From assembly GCA_021209875.1 (NCBI GenBank), contig JAGYVD010000004.1, forward strand, positions 992,001 to 1,056,000: DNA of 64,000 nucleotides, written 5' to 3'. Below, piece by piece: positions 1 to 12,800 of this stretch. The notes below the pieces were generated by a model. That model had not been told where the DNA came from and ran no database searches. It worked only from the letters and a program-made list of their open reading frames with translations. The first letter of the stretch is position 1, and the number at the start of each line of letters is the position of its first letter. Made by a program: the position numbers and the translations under genes. This DNA comes from Rosellinia necatrix. Taxonomy: Eukaryota; Ascomycota; Sordariomycetes; Xylariales; Xylariaceae.

Positions 1-680
1 AGTTTATAAACAAATATAGTTAAATAGCTTTTTTATAAACTGTTTAATAAAAAAAAAGCTTTTAAATAAATTAATAAATATAACAAAGCTTTTAATATAT
101 TAAAAAGTTTTAATTTTTATATTATTACTAAAATATTATAATTATAATTTATTTATTAAAATAAAAACTAATATTTTTAATAAAGTAGCTTTTAGCGCGT
201 TATTTTAGTTATATAAAAAAATTAACATTTAACAGCTTATTTTTAAAAACATTATATAATGCTAAACTAAATTATAGAATTTTTAATAAAAAAATATTAG
301 CAGGCGCTATAGCTTTAAAAAAAATAGCAATTTAAACTAATGGGCAGACAAAATTTTTTTTTTCTAATAATTATTAATTATTAAGCTTTAGAATATTTTA
401 GCATAAAATAATGTTTAAACTTATAATAAACAAAATAAACTAAGTTATTTTAAAATATAATTTTCTTATTATTTTTAATTAAAAAAAATATAGTTATAAA
501 TATTTTATTTTAAAAACAAAATCTATTAATATAAAAAGCAAAAAAAAGGTTAAAAATATTTAATAATATTTTAATTTATAAACAGTATTATAAAACATAT
601 TTTAAATTAAATAAAATATAATTGCTAAATATTAATAATATATTTATATAAAAAACTGAAAAATTTAAAAAGTTTTTAAT
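1..680 (+). mobile_element. RIP-mutated Ty3/Gypsy pol fragment (A2, left piece)
   Basis: This stretch aligns base for base with 49460 to about 50157 of the better preserved element A1, the end of the reverse transcriptase region through RNase H. The differences are overwhelmingly C-to-T and G-to-A. For example, the RNase H stretch at 381-440 matches 49850-49910. All reading frames are broken by TAA and TAG. The element continues at 7289 after an inserted copy of its own family. Its 5' half lies outside the window. Confidence 0.9.
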
Positions 681-928
681 TGTTGCACCAGTTATAAATA
701 AGAAGTTAAAGCTCCAGCAATAAGTGATATATTATACAAAAATCTACAGATAAAAAAAAAAAGAGTAAATAGAAGGAATTAGCCTATTAGAATTCTGGCT
801 AAGTATAGGTGTGTAAGGTGGGTTTAGTTTATATGCTACAGCTGGTTTATATGTACTAGTTGGCAATAAATGTATAAATGTTTTGTATATGCTATACACG
901 CTATAAAAAAAATTAATTATTTATAACT
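681..928 (-). repeat. LTR of A3 (its 3' LTR, reversed)
   Basis: Reverse complement of the A-family LTR: it opens TGTTGCACC and closes ATAACT. It carries the conserved middle block with the GAATTCTGGCTAAGT motif. About 248 bp, moderately RIP-mutated. Confidence 0.88.
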
Positions 929-3900
929 ATTTTTTTTTAAAAAAAATAGCTTGTTTATAAAACATGTCCAGGTTTTAAACTTGTAACTTTTATATAATAT
1001 TTTCTAGCAAAAAAAAATCGCTTTAAATATTTATTTATATAATTTTTTAAGCTTTTATATTATTAAATTATTATATAAGTTTTTTATATTATATTATTTT
1101 TTTTACGTTTATTTTAATTTATATTTATTTTTATTTTTATTTTATTATATTTTTTATATAGCTTTATTATTATTTTTATATATTATATTAAACTTGTTTT
1201 TTTGCAGCTTATAATTAATTATTTAATTTTATCGGAAGTTTTACTGCTTTTAAATTTATATTATAGAATTTTTTAGTAATTCTGTATTATTTTTAAAATT
1301 TTTGCCAAGTATTATTTATTGTTGATATTCTAACTTTTTAATTAATTTAATATTATAGCTTTTATAATATATTTTAAAGCTTTAATTTTTTTTACGATAA
1401 ATTTTTTTTTTTTTTATAGTTTAATTAGTTTTTTGTCCAAGTTTTCGGCTTTTTGTTTTAATAATAAGTTATATAAATATAATTATAATTAGTTAGCATA
1501 GTATTAATATGTTAATTTTTAATTAAATAGTATTTTTAAAATAAATATGTTTTTATTTTTATTAGGTATTTTAAACTTTTATTATATTATAAAATAGTTT
1601 AGTTTATTAAACGGACGGTTTATTTTTATAATTATTTTTTTTAATATTAATATATAGTTTTTATATTAAAATTAAAGTTTTATTATTTATAATTAGCTTG
1701 TTTTATTATTTACGTTTAAGTTTATTTTAAATATTTTTAGCAGAGTTTATAAAATAAACTATTTTTAATATTTTATTTTATGTTTTTATTTTAAATGTTT
1801 TTTTTTTAATTAATAGTTTTTTTAGTTTTTTTACAGCTGTTTTATTTTTTAATTAAAATTAAAAAACATTAAAAATTTATTTTTATTTTATGTAGCAATA
1901 GTTTTATAAACTTATAAAGTAATAATATTTAAGTGTAGTTTATTATTTATATTTATTTTAATTAGTTGTTTTAATAATAGTTAATATAAAGTTTTAATTA
2001 TTAATTAAAATATTTATTTATTATTTCTGCTTGTCCAGCGGTTTTATAATATTTTATAAAAGCTAATATATATTTTATACTTATTAATTTATATAATTTA
2101 TTAATAAAAGCAAAAATAAATTATAGTTTTTATTTAATATTATAGTTATAAATATATTAAATATTTTAAATAAGCTTTTATAATATATTTTTACTGGATT
2201 AATTATTATAGCTTATATTATATAAAAATTGTTTATATATTTTTTTTAAATAGTTTTTATAATTAATATATTATTATATTTATGTTTATTTTTAAATATT
2301 TGTTTAAAGTTTATTATTAAATATTATTATATATAATTAAAAATTAATAATAGTTTTAAAAATTTTAAAGTTTTATTATAAAATATTTTTATTAATTAGT
2401 ATTTTATATAGTTTGCTATATATATATTATAATTATTAGCTAGTTTAAACTATTAATATTTTTTAATATTAGTTTTTAATTTTATATTTATTTAAATAAG
2501 CATTAAATATATAATTATAAATTTTTAAATAAGCTTAGTTTTTAAATAAAAATAATTAAAACTACTAGCTTTTTATATACTATTATTAATTTATTTTAAG
2601 TTGTTAAAAGTTATTATTTTTATTTTTTAGTTTTTATTAATAAATTTTTATTTTAAAATTTTTTAGTTTTTTTTTTTATTAATTAGCTAAAACTAATTAA
2701 TTTTTAATTTTTTTTAAAACTAGTATAAAAACTTAATATTTTTTATTTATAGCAGTATTAGTTTTATTTTGCTAATAATAAGTTAAAAAATCGCTAAATA
2801 TTTTTATATTTTTTTAGCTTTTTATTATTAAGTTTTTTATCTATATAATAAAACATTAATTACTACGTTTTTTTAAAACCAAAATAATTAAAAATTATAT
2901 TTTAAAAATAATTTAGTTTATTTAGTTTATTTTAAATTTAAATATTATTTTATATTAAAATGTTCTAGTGCTTAATAGTTTATAATTATAAAAAAGTTTT
3001 TTTAATTATTTATTAATTTTAGTTTTTATTTTTTAACGTTATAATTATAACTAGTATTTTTTATTAAAAATATTATAATTAAGTTTAATATTATATAATA
3101 TTTTTAAAAATAAGCTGTAAAATATTATTTATTTTTATATAGCTGTAATAATACTTCTGTTATAATTTTATTAAATAAGTTAGTTTTAATTTTTATAAGC
3201 AGTTTATATTAATAATGTTTTAATAAAAAGCTATTATTAAAGCTTTTTTAATTAATAAAAAGCTTTATTATAATTATTTATTTAATTAAAAGTTTTATTT
3301 TTTATATTAAACGATTTATAAAAATTATAATATAATTATAGTAATTAATAAATTTTTAATAAAAGTTCTAAAATTTTAAAAAAATTATATATTTTTATTA
3401 TAATAAAAGTTTTTAATTTACTACAGCTTTAATTTTTGCTAGGTCAACTTATATATTTTTAGTACTAATAATATAACTTAAAATTTAGTTTATTATATAT
3501 AAAACTTTGATTTTTTAAATTAGCTTATAAACTAATATTATATAGCTTTTAAAAAAGATTTTTATATATATTTTATATATTTTAAATTGTTTAAATAAAT
3601 AAATACGTTATTTATATATATATTATAAAAATTATTTAAAAGTTAAATAATATATTATTAATATATTTTTAAATATAAATAAACTGTTTATTAGTTTAAA
3701 CAGTAATATTTTATAACAGTATATTTTATATTTTATATAAAAATAATTAGATTTTATTATTTTTATATATATAAATATAATAAAAGCTTGTTTTATATTA
3801 ATTTTATAAAAATTTTAGCATTTAAAATATAAAACAGAGTTTTTTAATAAATAATAAAAATACTAGTTTTTTTATAATTTTATTTAATTTTTAATAGTTT

Positions 3901-6900
3901 ATATAAAAATAAAGTTTTTATTAGTTTTTTATAAATAATATAAGTAATATATATAATATATTATTAAGTTTAATAAAACTTTTTATAAGTTATTAATTAA
4001 ATATTTTTATATAACTTTTAATTTATTAAATAATATTTTATATAAAACATTATATTTTAAGTTTTTAGCTGATTTATTTTTATAAAGTTTATTTTATAAT
4101 TTATATAAAATTAATAAAAAATAAAAGTCTGATTTTTTTATTAAATATATTAAAAAGTGATAATATTTTAAAATATAAGTTTTAACGTTTTTATTTTAAC
4201 TTGTTTTTATTTTTTATTTTTATTTATTTATTTTTTTTATTTATTAGTTTATTAATTTAATAAATACTAATAATTTATATTTTATTAGCGCTTTAGTTTT
4301 TTTTATTAAAGTTATAAATATAATAATATTAAAAGTAGTAATTTAAATATTAGGTTTTTTTATATTAGCTTATACTGTTTTTTTATATAATAAAATCTAT
4401 TAATATTAGATTTTTATAAAAATAACATGTTTTTATTAACTTTTTTAAGATTAGTTTTATTTTTAATATAAAAAATAGTTTTTTTAGTTTTTTTATTTTT
4501 TAAATCATTTTCTGTTAAGTTATTTTTTTTTTTTATTTTTAGCAATATATTTTTAAAAATATTTGCTGCAGCATTTTTTTAATATTTTTTTTTATTAAGT
4601 TTAATATTATAGTTTTATTAGTCGGCGTTTTTTAATATTTTAAATATTATAACCAGGTTTTTATTTTATTTATTATTAATATATAACTATATTTATAATT
4701 TTTAATAAATTAGAAAAAAAATTAAAATATATTATTTTATATTTAGCAATATATTATATTATTTAAACTATTTTTTTAATTATAATTTTATAGTTTATAT
4801 TTAATATGTTAAAAAAACGTTTTTAAAAGTTTTATTATATATTTTTAAAATTAGTTATAATGTTATATTAATTTTTAATTTAATTTTTATTATATTTAAT
4901 AATTATTTATTGTTTAAACTTTTTATAATTAATAAATTAAATAGTTTTATTAGTTTTTAATAAAAATATGTTTATATATATATATATACCTGCTTTTATA
5001 TTTTTAAATATATTATAATTTATTAAAAATAATTTATTATTATATAAAATATATATATATAATAAAAGTTTATTATTTAAATAATTATTTATTATATTTT
5101 TTATTTATAAACAGTAATATTAGCTTTAAAAAAGTTTATTTATTTTAAAGTTATTTTTTTATTTTAATATTAAAAATGTTTTTTTAATATTATAATAAAA
5201 ATTAGTTTATATTTATTTATAATAACATTAATATAAACGTTATATTATATTTAATTAAAAGTTTTAAAAATAATTTTTAATAATATATTTTTTATTTATA
5301 ATAGAAATATTTATTTTTATAATTAACTGTTTTATTTTTTAATTAATAATTTAATTATTTAGTTTTAACTTGTTAATAATAACGCAAATAAAATAAATAT
5401 TTATTTTTAATAAACGTTATAAAAATATAATTATATTAAATATAAAACATGTTTTTAAAAGTTTTTTATTTTATAAGCGTTAATATATTTTAATTATTAA
5501 TTAATAAATAATAAGTTATTTATATATAATATTTTATATCCGTGTTAAAATTTATTAATTTTTAAAATATTTAAAAATTATTTTAGTTATAAATTATAAA
5601 AATAACTTATTTTTAAACTTTTTTTATTTAGTTTTATTAAAACATGTTTTTTAGCAAGTTTTATAAAGTTTGTTTTAAATTAAATAAATTTAAATAAAAA
5701 GTACTTGTTAAAATTTAATGTTTTATAATCAGCTTTTATTTTTTTAAAACGTTTATATTTTTATAAATATTATATAAATATTATATTAAATTTTTAAATA
5801 TTATAATTATATTAAAATACTTGTTTAATAAATAAAAACCAGGTTTTTAAAGCTTTTTAATAAAATAAGATTTAATATTGCTTATTTTTATAAAGTTATT
5901 TATAAATTAATTTATATTAATTTTAAAAATTTATTATATTATAAGATTAAATTTTAAAAATAATTTTATTTTTATTGTTTTATTATAAAATTTATTTATT
6001 AAAATTTTAATAAATTTATAAAAATTTTTTAAAAACTTTTAAAAAATATATTTTATATTTAATTAAACAAATTAATTATTTATTAGTTTAATTTATATAA
6101 AAGATTTTATAAACGGTTTTATTTTTAGTTATTATTTCTAAGTTTAGCTATAATATAATTTATAGTTATATTATTAAAACTTTTTTAGTTTAAATATAAA
6201 AGTTTTTAAAAATAAATTAATATAACTTGTTTAATTTTTATTAAGCTTTAATATAATTTTTTATAAATTAATAAAATAGTTTTATATTATTTTTAATTTT
6301 ATAGTTTAGTTTTTAAGTTTTTTTATATTTTTTAATTTTTGTTTAATTAAATTATATATGCTTTAAATTTTTAGCTTATTTAAAAACAATTTTATTTATT
6401 TTATAATATATTATATAAAAAATAATAGTTTATTATTATTTATTAAAATATTATTACTATATATATTTAAAATTTTATTTTATTAAATAAAATAGCAGCA
6501 GTAAAAATATTTAAGTTAAATTAATAAATATTTTAAAATTAATTAATTTTTATTATTTAGCTAAACTAAAATATTTTTTTATAATTAGTTTTTATAAAAA
6601 ACAGTTTATTTATTTTTAATAGCTAGGCTTATAAATTATTATATTAATAAGCTAATAGTTTTAAAAAAATTTGCTTGTTTTTATATAATATTTTAAATTT
6701 AAAGTTTTAAATTTATAAATAAAATTTTAACGCTAGCTTTATTAGCGGTTTTTAAATATTAATATTAGTTTTATTGCTAGTTTTATAACAGATTATATTA
6801 TAACAGGTTTTTAAAACTAAATTAAATATATTTAATTTTATATATATTATTAAAAGTTTTATTAATAAAATAATTAAAAATTTAAGCGCTATATAAACAA

Positions 6901-7041
6901 AGTTATTTTTAATATATTAAAATCTTAGTTTATTTTTAACTATTTTTAGCTTTTATAATAAAAGCTATTTTAAAATTAATTAATAAAAATATTTAAAAAG
7001 CAGTTTTAATGCTTTAAAAATAAATTAAATAATTTATAAAT

Positions 7042-7288
7042 TATTATATTAGTTATAAATAAAAGTTAAAGCTTTAGCTATAAATAATATATTATATAAA
7101 AATTTATAAATAAAAAAAAAAAAAATAAATAGAAAGAATTAGCCTTTTAAAATTCTGGCTAAGTGCAGGTGTGTAGGGTAGGTCTAGTTTATGCGCTACA
7201 GCTGGTCTATGCGCACTAGTTAGCAACAAGTGTACAGATGTCCTGTGCATGCTACGCACGCTACAGGAAGGACCAGTTATCCATAACT
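7042..7288 (-). repeat. LTR of A3 (its 5' LTR, reversed)
   Basis: 247 bp, matching 681-928 and 9581-9827. The part nearest A2 (about 7150-7288) is almost unmutated while the inner part is RIP-saturated. Just inside the LTR, on the element's own strand, comes ATTTATAAATT, which corresponds to the primer site ATCTATAGATT of A1. Confidence 0.87.
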
Positions 7289-8391
7289 TTAATTAATTAA
7301 AAAAATATTAAGAAAAAACTGTAATAATTTTAATATAAAAATTTATTAATATAAAACTAAAAAAACTAAAAATAATAACTTTTAATAAATAATAAACAGA
7401 TTAATAATAATAAATAAACAATTAATAATATTAAACTATTTATATTTAAAAATTAAATTAATATAAAAGTTTATAACTATATGCTTATAGCATATTTAAA
7501 AAATATAAAACTAAAAACTAATATTAAAAAATATTAAAAGTTTAAACCAATAAACAGTTATAATATTTATATAGCTAAATATATAAAATACTGCTCGGCA
7601 AAAATATTATAAAATAAAACTTTAAAAAAACTAAAACTTTTTTTAATATTTAACTATATATAATAATATTTAATAATAAATTTTAAACAAATATTTTAAA
7701 ATAAATATAGTTTTAACAAGATGTTTATTATAATAAACTAATTAAAAAAAAGCTTAAACGATTTTATATATTATATAAGCTATTATAATAAACGCAGCTA
7801 AAATATATTATAAAAATTATTTTAAATATTTAATATATTAATAATAATAATTTTAAATTAAAATTTATAATTTATTTTAATATTCATAAATAAATTATAT
7901 AAACTAATAAACATAAAATATATTTTAGCTTTTATTAGTTATTATAAAACTATAAAATAAATAAAAATTATAAATAAATATTTAAATTAATAACTATACT
8001 TATATATTAATTATTATTAAAATAATTAATTTAAATATGTTTTAATAATAAATTATACATAAATAGTATTATTATATAAATTAATAAATATATTATTTTA
8101 TAAAACAAAAATAAAATTATTAATATTTTTTAATTTAATTGAAAAACTAAACTGCAGCAAAAAAATTAAAAGAACTTTTAAAAAAAAAAACTTTAAAAAC
8201 AAAAGCTTAAAACAAAACAAAAAAATTGCTTAATTTATAGATTTAATAAAAAACATTTAATTTAAACTTAAACTTATATAATTAAACAAATTAACTATAA
8301 GCAAAAAAACTTAATTTTAATATAAATAATTATATATTAATTTTAAAAAAAAAACAATAGTAAAAAACTAACTAATTATTTAATAAGCTGG

Positions 8392-8661
8392 TGTCATGAC
8401 CCACAGCCATGATGGCCCTGATTGGCTGCACGAATAAGTGGCCTGGCGGCCCCTGATTGGTTCCCCGGCTAAGTGGGTACAAGTACGAGGTGGTGAATGC
8501 GGTAGGCCATTCACGTAGTGAATGGCCAGTGGTATGTATAAGTAGGAATTCTGGCCGTCGGCCCTGTGTATAGTTCTCTTTTTTTCTCAACCTTAGTTTT
8601 TCTTCCTAATACATAGGTATAGTTGGGCTCTGCTCCAACTGCCGCTATTGCAGCCAACACA
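8392..8661 (+). repeat. Solo LTR, family L1, unmutated
   Basis: A 270-bp insertion in A2 that starts TGTCATGACCC and ends CCAACACA (TG...CA). It is flanked by the 5-bp direct repeat GCTGG at 8387-8391 and 8662-8666. A1 shows the empty site, with one GCTGG at about 51270. Base composition is near 50 % GC, in sharp contrast to its host. It contains direct and inverted copies of a GAATGGCC-type motif and a TATAAGTA box near 8538. The strand is assumed from the TG start. A diverged relative lies at 33412-33688. Confidence 0.88.
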
Positions 8662-9007
8662 GCTGGACATTTTTATAATATAATAAAAGTTTAAAATAAT
8701 CGATAAAAACAATAATATTTTTATATGAAACGTTTTTTTTTTATAAAAAATAATAAACTACAATTATATTTTAACAACTTATTATGAAAATAAAAAACTA
8801 ATAACCTGGATAACAAAGTAATAAAATCTAAAAAAAAAAAAAAATTTATAGTTAAAAAAATAAAATAGTTAAAAATATATTATAAAAAACTACAATATTA
8901 AATAATTTAAAAAAAATTAAAAACTAACCATAAATAATATTCTGCCTAAAATTTTAAAAATAACATGAGATTATTAAAAAAATTTTATAAAAAACATCTA
9001 AACGCAG

Positions 9008-9250
9008 TGTCACAATTGGTGTCCTTTGCAGAGGCAAAGCTCCTAGTTAGGGTCCCATATATATATTGATCAGAAGATAAAGAACCGAAAAAGCTATCTA
9101 GGTAGAAATTAGGTATGTACTAGTTTATAGGTGCACGGATGCTAGGTCACGTGATATACGTAGGTGTTGTGGGCCTTGGCCCACAACCAGAAGGACCTTT
9201 CCAGGTGGGTCCTAGTCAGGGGTGTGTAGGCATGTGTGGCATCCATGACT
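9008..9250. repeat. Solo LTR-like insertion, family L2, unmutated
   Basis: A roughly 243-bp insertion of normal base composition in A2. It starts TGTCACAATTGG and ends CATGACT, so the ends are near-inverted (TGTCA / TGACt). The left flank is CGCAG (9003-9007). The right flank is CGCCG (9251-9255) followed by the continuing pol sequence, which fits a 5-bp duplication with one change; alternatively an exact CGCAG lies at 9254-9258, so the right edge is uncertain by about 3 bp. It contains a strong inverted repeat around GTTGTGGGCC / GGCCCACAAC (9168-9189). No second copy in the window. Confidence 0.72.
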
Positions 9251-9580
9251 CGCCGCAGAACTTTTAAAACGTTTAAAAAATTAACTTAAAGCCGCAGAAA
9301 ACAACAAATCAAATATATCATATAAAAATAACAATAAAACAATATAATAAAAAATAATATAACAGAAATAAAAACATATATAATAATAGATAAAAAAAAG
9401 TTAATAATATGATATAAAAAAACTTATATAATAATTTAAGAATATAAAAGCCCAAAGAGCATAATATAAAATAAAAACCTAAGGGAATTTTTTTTTTTGC
9501 TAAAAAATATACTTGAAAATTATATGTTTAAATATAAACATGACTTAAAAAACAAGCCGTTTTTTTTTTTAAAAAGAAGT

Positions 9581-9827
9581 AGTTATAAATAACTAGTTAG
9601 CTAAACGGGCATATAGCACGGACCAGTATCTGTACACCTGTTGCTAACTAAAACGCATAAACCAGCTATAGCGCACAGACTAGACCCACCCTACGCACCT
9701 GCACTTAGCCAGAATTCTAGTGGGCTAATTCCTTCCACTTACTCTTTCCTTTTTTATCGGTAGATTTTTTATATAATACATCACTTATTGCTAAAGCCTT
9801 AACTTCTTATTTATAACTGGTGCAACA
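9581..9827 (+). repeat. 3' LTR of A2
   Basis: 247 bp, running from AGTTATA to GTGCAACA. Well preserved in its middle and 3' half. It carries 14 bp that the A1 LTRs lack, a second CGCATA/CCAGCTAT block near 9652-9672, and shares that with A3. Confidence 0.9.
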
Positions 9828-12800
9828 ATAACCACTTAATTTAACATATAACCTGTTATAACAACAGAACGTTATATTTAAATTAAATTATTATTAAAAA
9901 ATATTATATAATAAAATATTATTTTTACTACGTTTATATAAAAAAACTAAAATATATTTAAGCTATAAAAACTTTAAACATTAATAATAACAATTAATAT
10001 AATATTATAATTATAATATAAACTAATATAAACTTTAAAATTAAATAATACTTACTAGCGCTTAATATAAAAAATATTTTAGCTAAATATATAACTTAAA
10101 TCGCTAAAACAAAGATTTTATTAATAACAGCAGCAAAAAACAAATATCTACTAATTAAAAAAAAAACAATTAAAACTATAATAAAAAGTCTAACAATTAA
10201 AAAAATAAACGTTAAAAAAACGGAGATTAAAACAGAAATAAAAAAAAGTAGTACAATAAAAACAAAAAAAAAAGCCGTAAGCTTAAATAAAATAAAAACA
10301 GCTAAAATAAAAGTAAAAATAAATACGATCGCTATTAAAAAAAGCATGTTAATACAGCTAAATTAAACTTGTTTATATTAAATATAACATTATTTTATAT
10401 TTTATTTAATGTTAAATTAAACAATAAGAAAATGTTTATTATAATCGATCGGAGTTAATTATATAAATATTACGATTAAATATTTAACTCGGCATATAAC
10501 TAAAATTAACATATTATACGTTATATTAAACGTTTAGCTGAATATATTTAAAACATGTTATTTTTAATTAAACGTACTTGCAAGCAATATAATATATTGT
10601 TTATATTATATAATATATTATTTTAATACTTATATAAATATAATCGTTTTAATATTATATTAAAAAATCACGTAAAAATTATTACTTTTTTAAAAAAAAC
10701 TAGTTAGAAATACTGCAATAAATAAAATTATAAGTTTTAAACTAAATAATAAATTAATTATACTATTTGTTTAAAAACATTTGATAAAATATATAACTTT
10801 AAAAAACAGAAATAAAAACAATAATTTTTATGTTTTAAAATTATTATTTAAAAGTTTACTAATAATAAAAATATTATTATAAGCCTAAATATAAGCTGCA
10901 TTTGCTTAATAATAATAAAGCAATTATTAAACATATTTTAATATATTTTTAAAAATAAACAGGCCAGATTTAAAAAAGTTAAAAATAATTAAATTAAATA
11001 TAAATAAAAAGCTACATTAAAGTTCTATATATTACACAATAATAATTATAGATTCTCATAATTATTAAAATTTATTAATATAGCTTAAAATATAAAAAAA
11101 CAATATTAAAATATTATTAAAAAGTAACTTTTAAATATTTATAAAGTATTAATTAATTATAATTTAAACGTAGTTATTTCTATAAATATTAAAAATTTTA
11201 AAATACTTTTTAAATATTTTTTAAAGCAAACTTATATATTTATAAAATAACTTTAATATAAAAAATCATTTTAACGCTTAAAACATTAATACCAGCATTA
11301 GCTAAATATAAACTATTATTAAAAAACAGAAACTTTATATTTAAACTATTATAAAAAAATAATATAGCAGCTTTAATTAAATTTATAACTTTTATAAACA
11401 TAATAATAGCTAATCTGTTTTTTAAAACTAAAACTATCTTTAAAAATACTTAAATAAATATAATTTAAAAACAACTATATTAAAAAAAAATATTAAAAAT
11501 ATATAAAAAAAAGTATTTAAAAGCTGTAATAATAGCTGCAAGCTTAACAGCAGCTAAAACTATAAATATAACTAATTTATTACTATTTACTACTAGCCTG
11601 TTATTTAATGTGCTTTATAATATTATATCAGCTATTAATTTTAGCATTTTTATATTTAAAATACAATATACATTTTTAACAAATTTAAATTATTAAACAT
11701 GTATTTATTAGCAAACCCTGTATTAATAACCCCTATTATCGCAGCTATTACTACTAACACGTACTAGAATTATAACATAACTTAGCACTTAGACCTAACT
11801 ATAATAAAAACTAGCACGATCGCTAAAATAATTAACACGTTAGAACAACACAGAATTCCTGATAGAGTCCCCGAAGGGGCCCATATCAATCGAGCCAACG
11901 GCTCGTGTATTATTAGATTAGATAGGTTGCACAGGCTACGGCTGGCAACAGGTGGCCCACGGCCACCCCTGCAGGGGTTAATTCTAGACTTACTAGAATT
12001 CCCCACATAGCAGAGGAATTAATAGAAGCATCTTTCTTTCCACCCTCATACCAATCTTCTCAATTCCTTTAAAAGGCTTTTTTTCTAACAAAGTTTTTAA
12101 TATAGCAAACGCAACAAATAAAATTAACATAACTAACACACCTGTAGCAAAAGCTAACAAATAACTAAATAAAGCCTTAAAGCCTAAAATGCAAGAAATT
12201 CTGTGAATACTAAATATAAAAAAGCCTAGTAAAAAAAACAAAGTTAAGGCCCTAAATAAACAGTCTATTTATATAAAAAAAGATATTATAGCACTAGAAA
12301 TTCTTAAATTATTAAAAAAAACATTTAATATTTAAAAAAACTAAAATATTATAAATATATTAAAAAAAAAACAAATAAAGATCTTTTAATAAATAATTAG
12401 CAACAAATAAAGCTAAACTTTTAATTATATTTTTTAATACACGCAATTAAAAAACAGTTAATATAATATTTAACAGATTTTATAAACAAAATAAAATAAA
12501 ATAAATAAACAGTTTTTTTTTGTTTTTATATTTAATTTTTATTATATAGCTTATACTTAAAACAAAACTATATTTACGTTTAATAGTTAATTTAAAAGTT
12601 TTAAATAAAATCGCTGTTTTAAATAACTACTTGTTATTATTATAATTTATAATTATTACGTTAATTAAAAAAAAAAATTTAATTGTAATAAACACAACTG
12701 CATTTTTTATTAATTTATAGTTTATTTTAACTATTAAAACTTATTAATAATAATAAGTTTTTAAAAACTAAAACAATTAATAATAGCTTGAATAAGATTT

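Larger units (their letters stand above)
681..7288 (-). mobile_element. Full-length Ty3/Gypsy element A3, reversed, RIP-saturated, nested in A2
   Basis: A 6608-bp element lies in reverse orientation between two LTRs of family A (681-928 and 7042-7288). It interrupts the pol of A2: the A2 homology stops at 680 and resumes at 7289 at the same point of pol. TTAAT occurs at 676-680 and at 7289-7293 and is the 5-bp target-site duplication; A1 reads CCGAT there. The interior is almost pure A/T with no open frame, so its gag and pol are inferred from the LTRs and length (A1 is 6787 bp). It must be younger than A2, yet it is more heavily mutated than A1. Confidence 0.88.
7289..9827 (+). mobile_element. 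RIP-mutated Ty3/Gypsy element A2, right piece, with 3' LTR
   Basis: It continues the A2 homology: 7289 onward matches 50150-51960 of A1 (integrase and C-terminal pol), ending in an A-family LTR. The alignment is interrupted cleanly by two small insertions, 8392-8661 and 9008-9250, each with a target-site duplication. Removing them restores a length close to that of A1. No integrase reading frame survives. Confidence 0.88.

Noticed and set aside
10096..10347. 83-codon minus-strand frame resembling a membrane protein
   Set aside because: Phe/Leu/Ile/Val string produced by an A-rich tract inside RIP-mutated repeat G; no start context and no conservation signal.
11886..11960. tRNA gene inside insertion B
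   Set aside because: Only weak A- and B-box matches; no cloverleaf could be drawn.
11782..12241. Two overlapping minus-strand frames of 74 and 82 codons
   Set aside because: They run through insertion B and the flanking G repeat, crossing the insertion boundaries, so they are chance frames.
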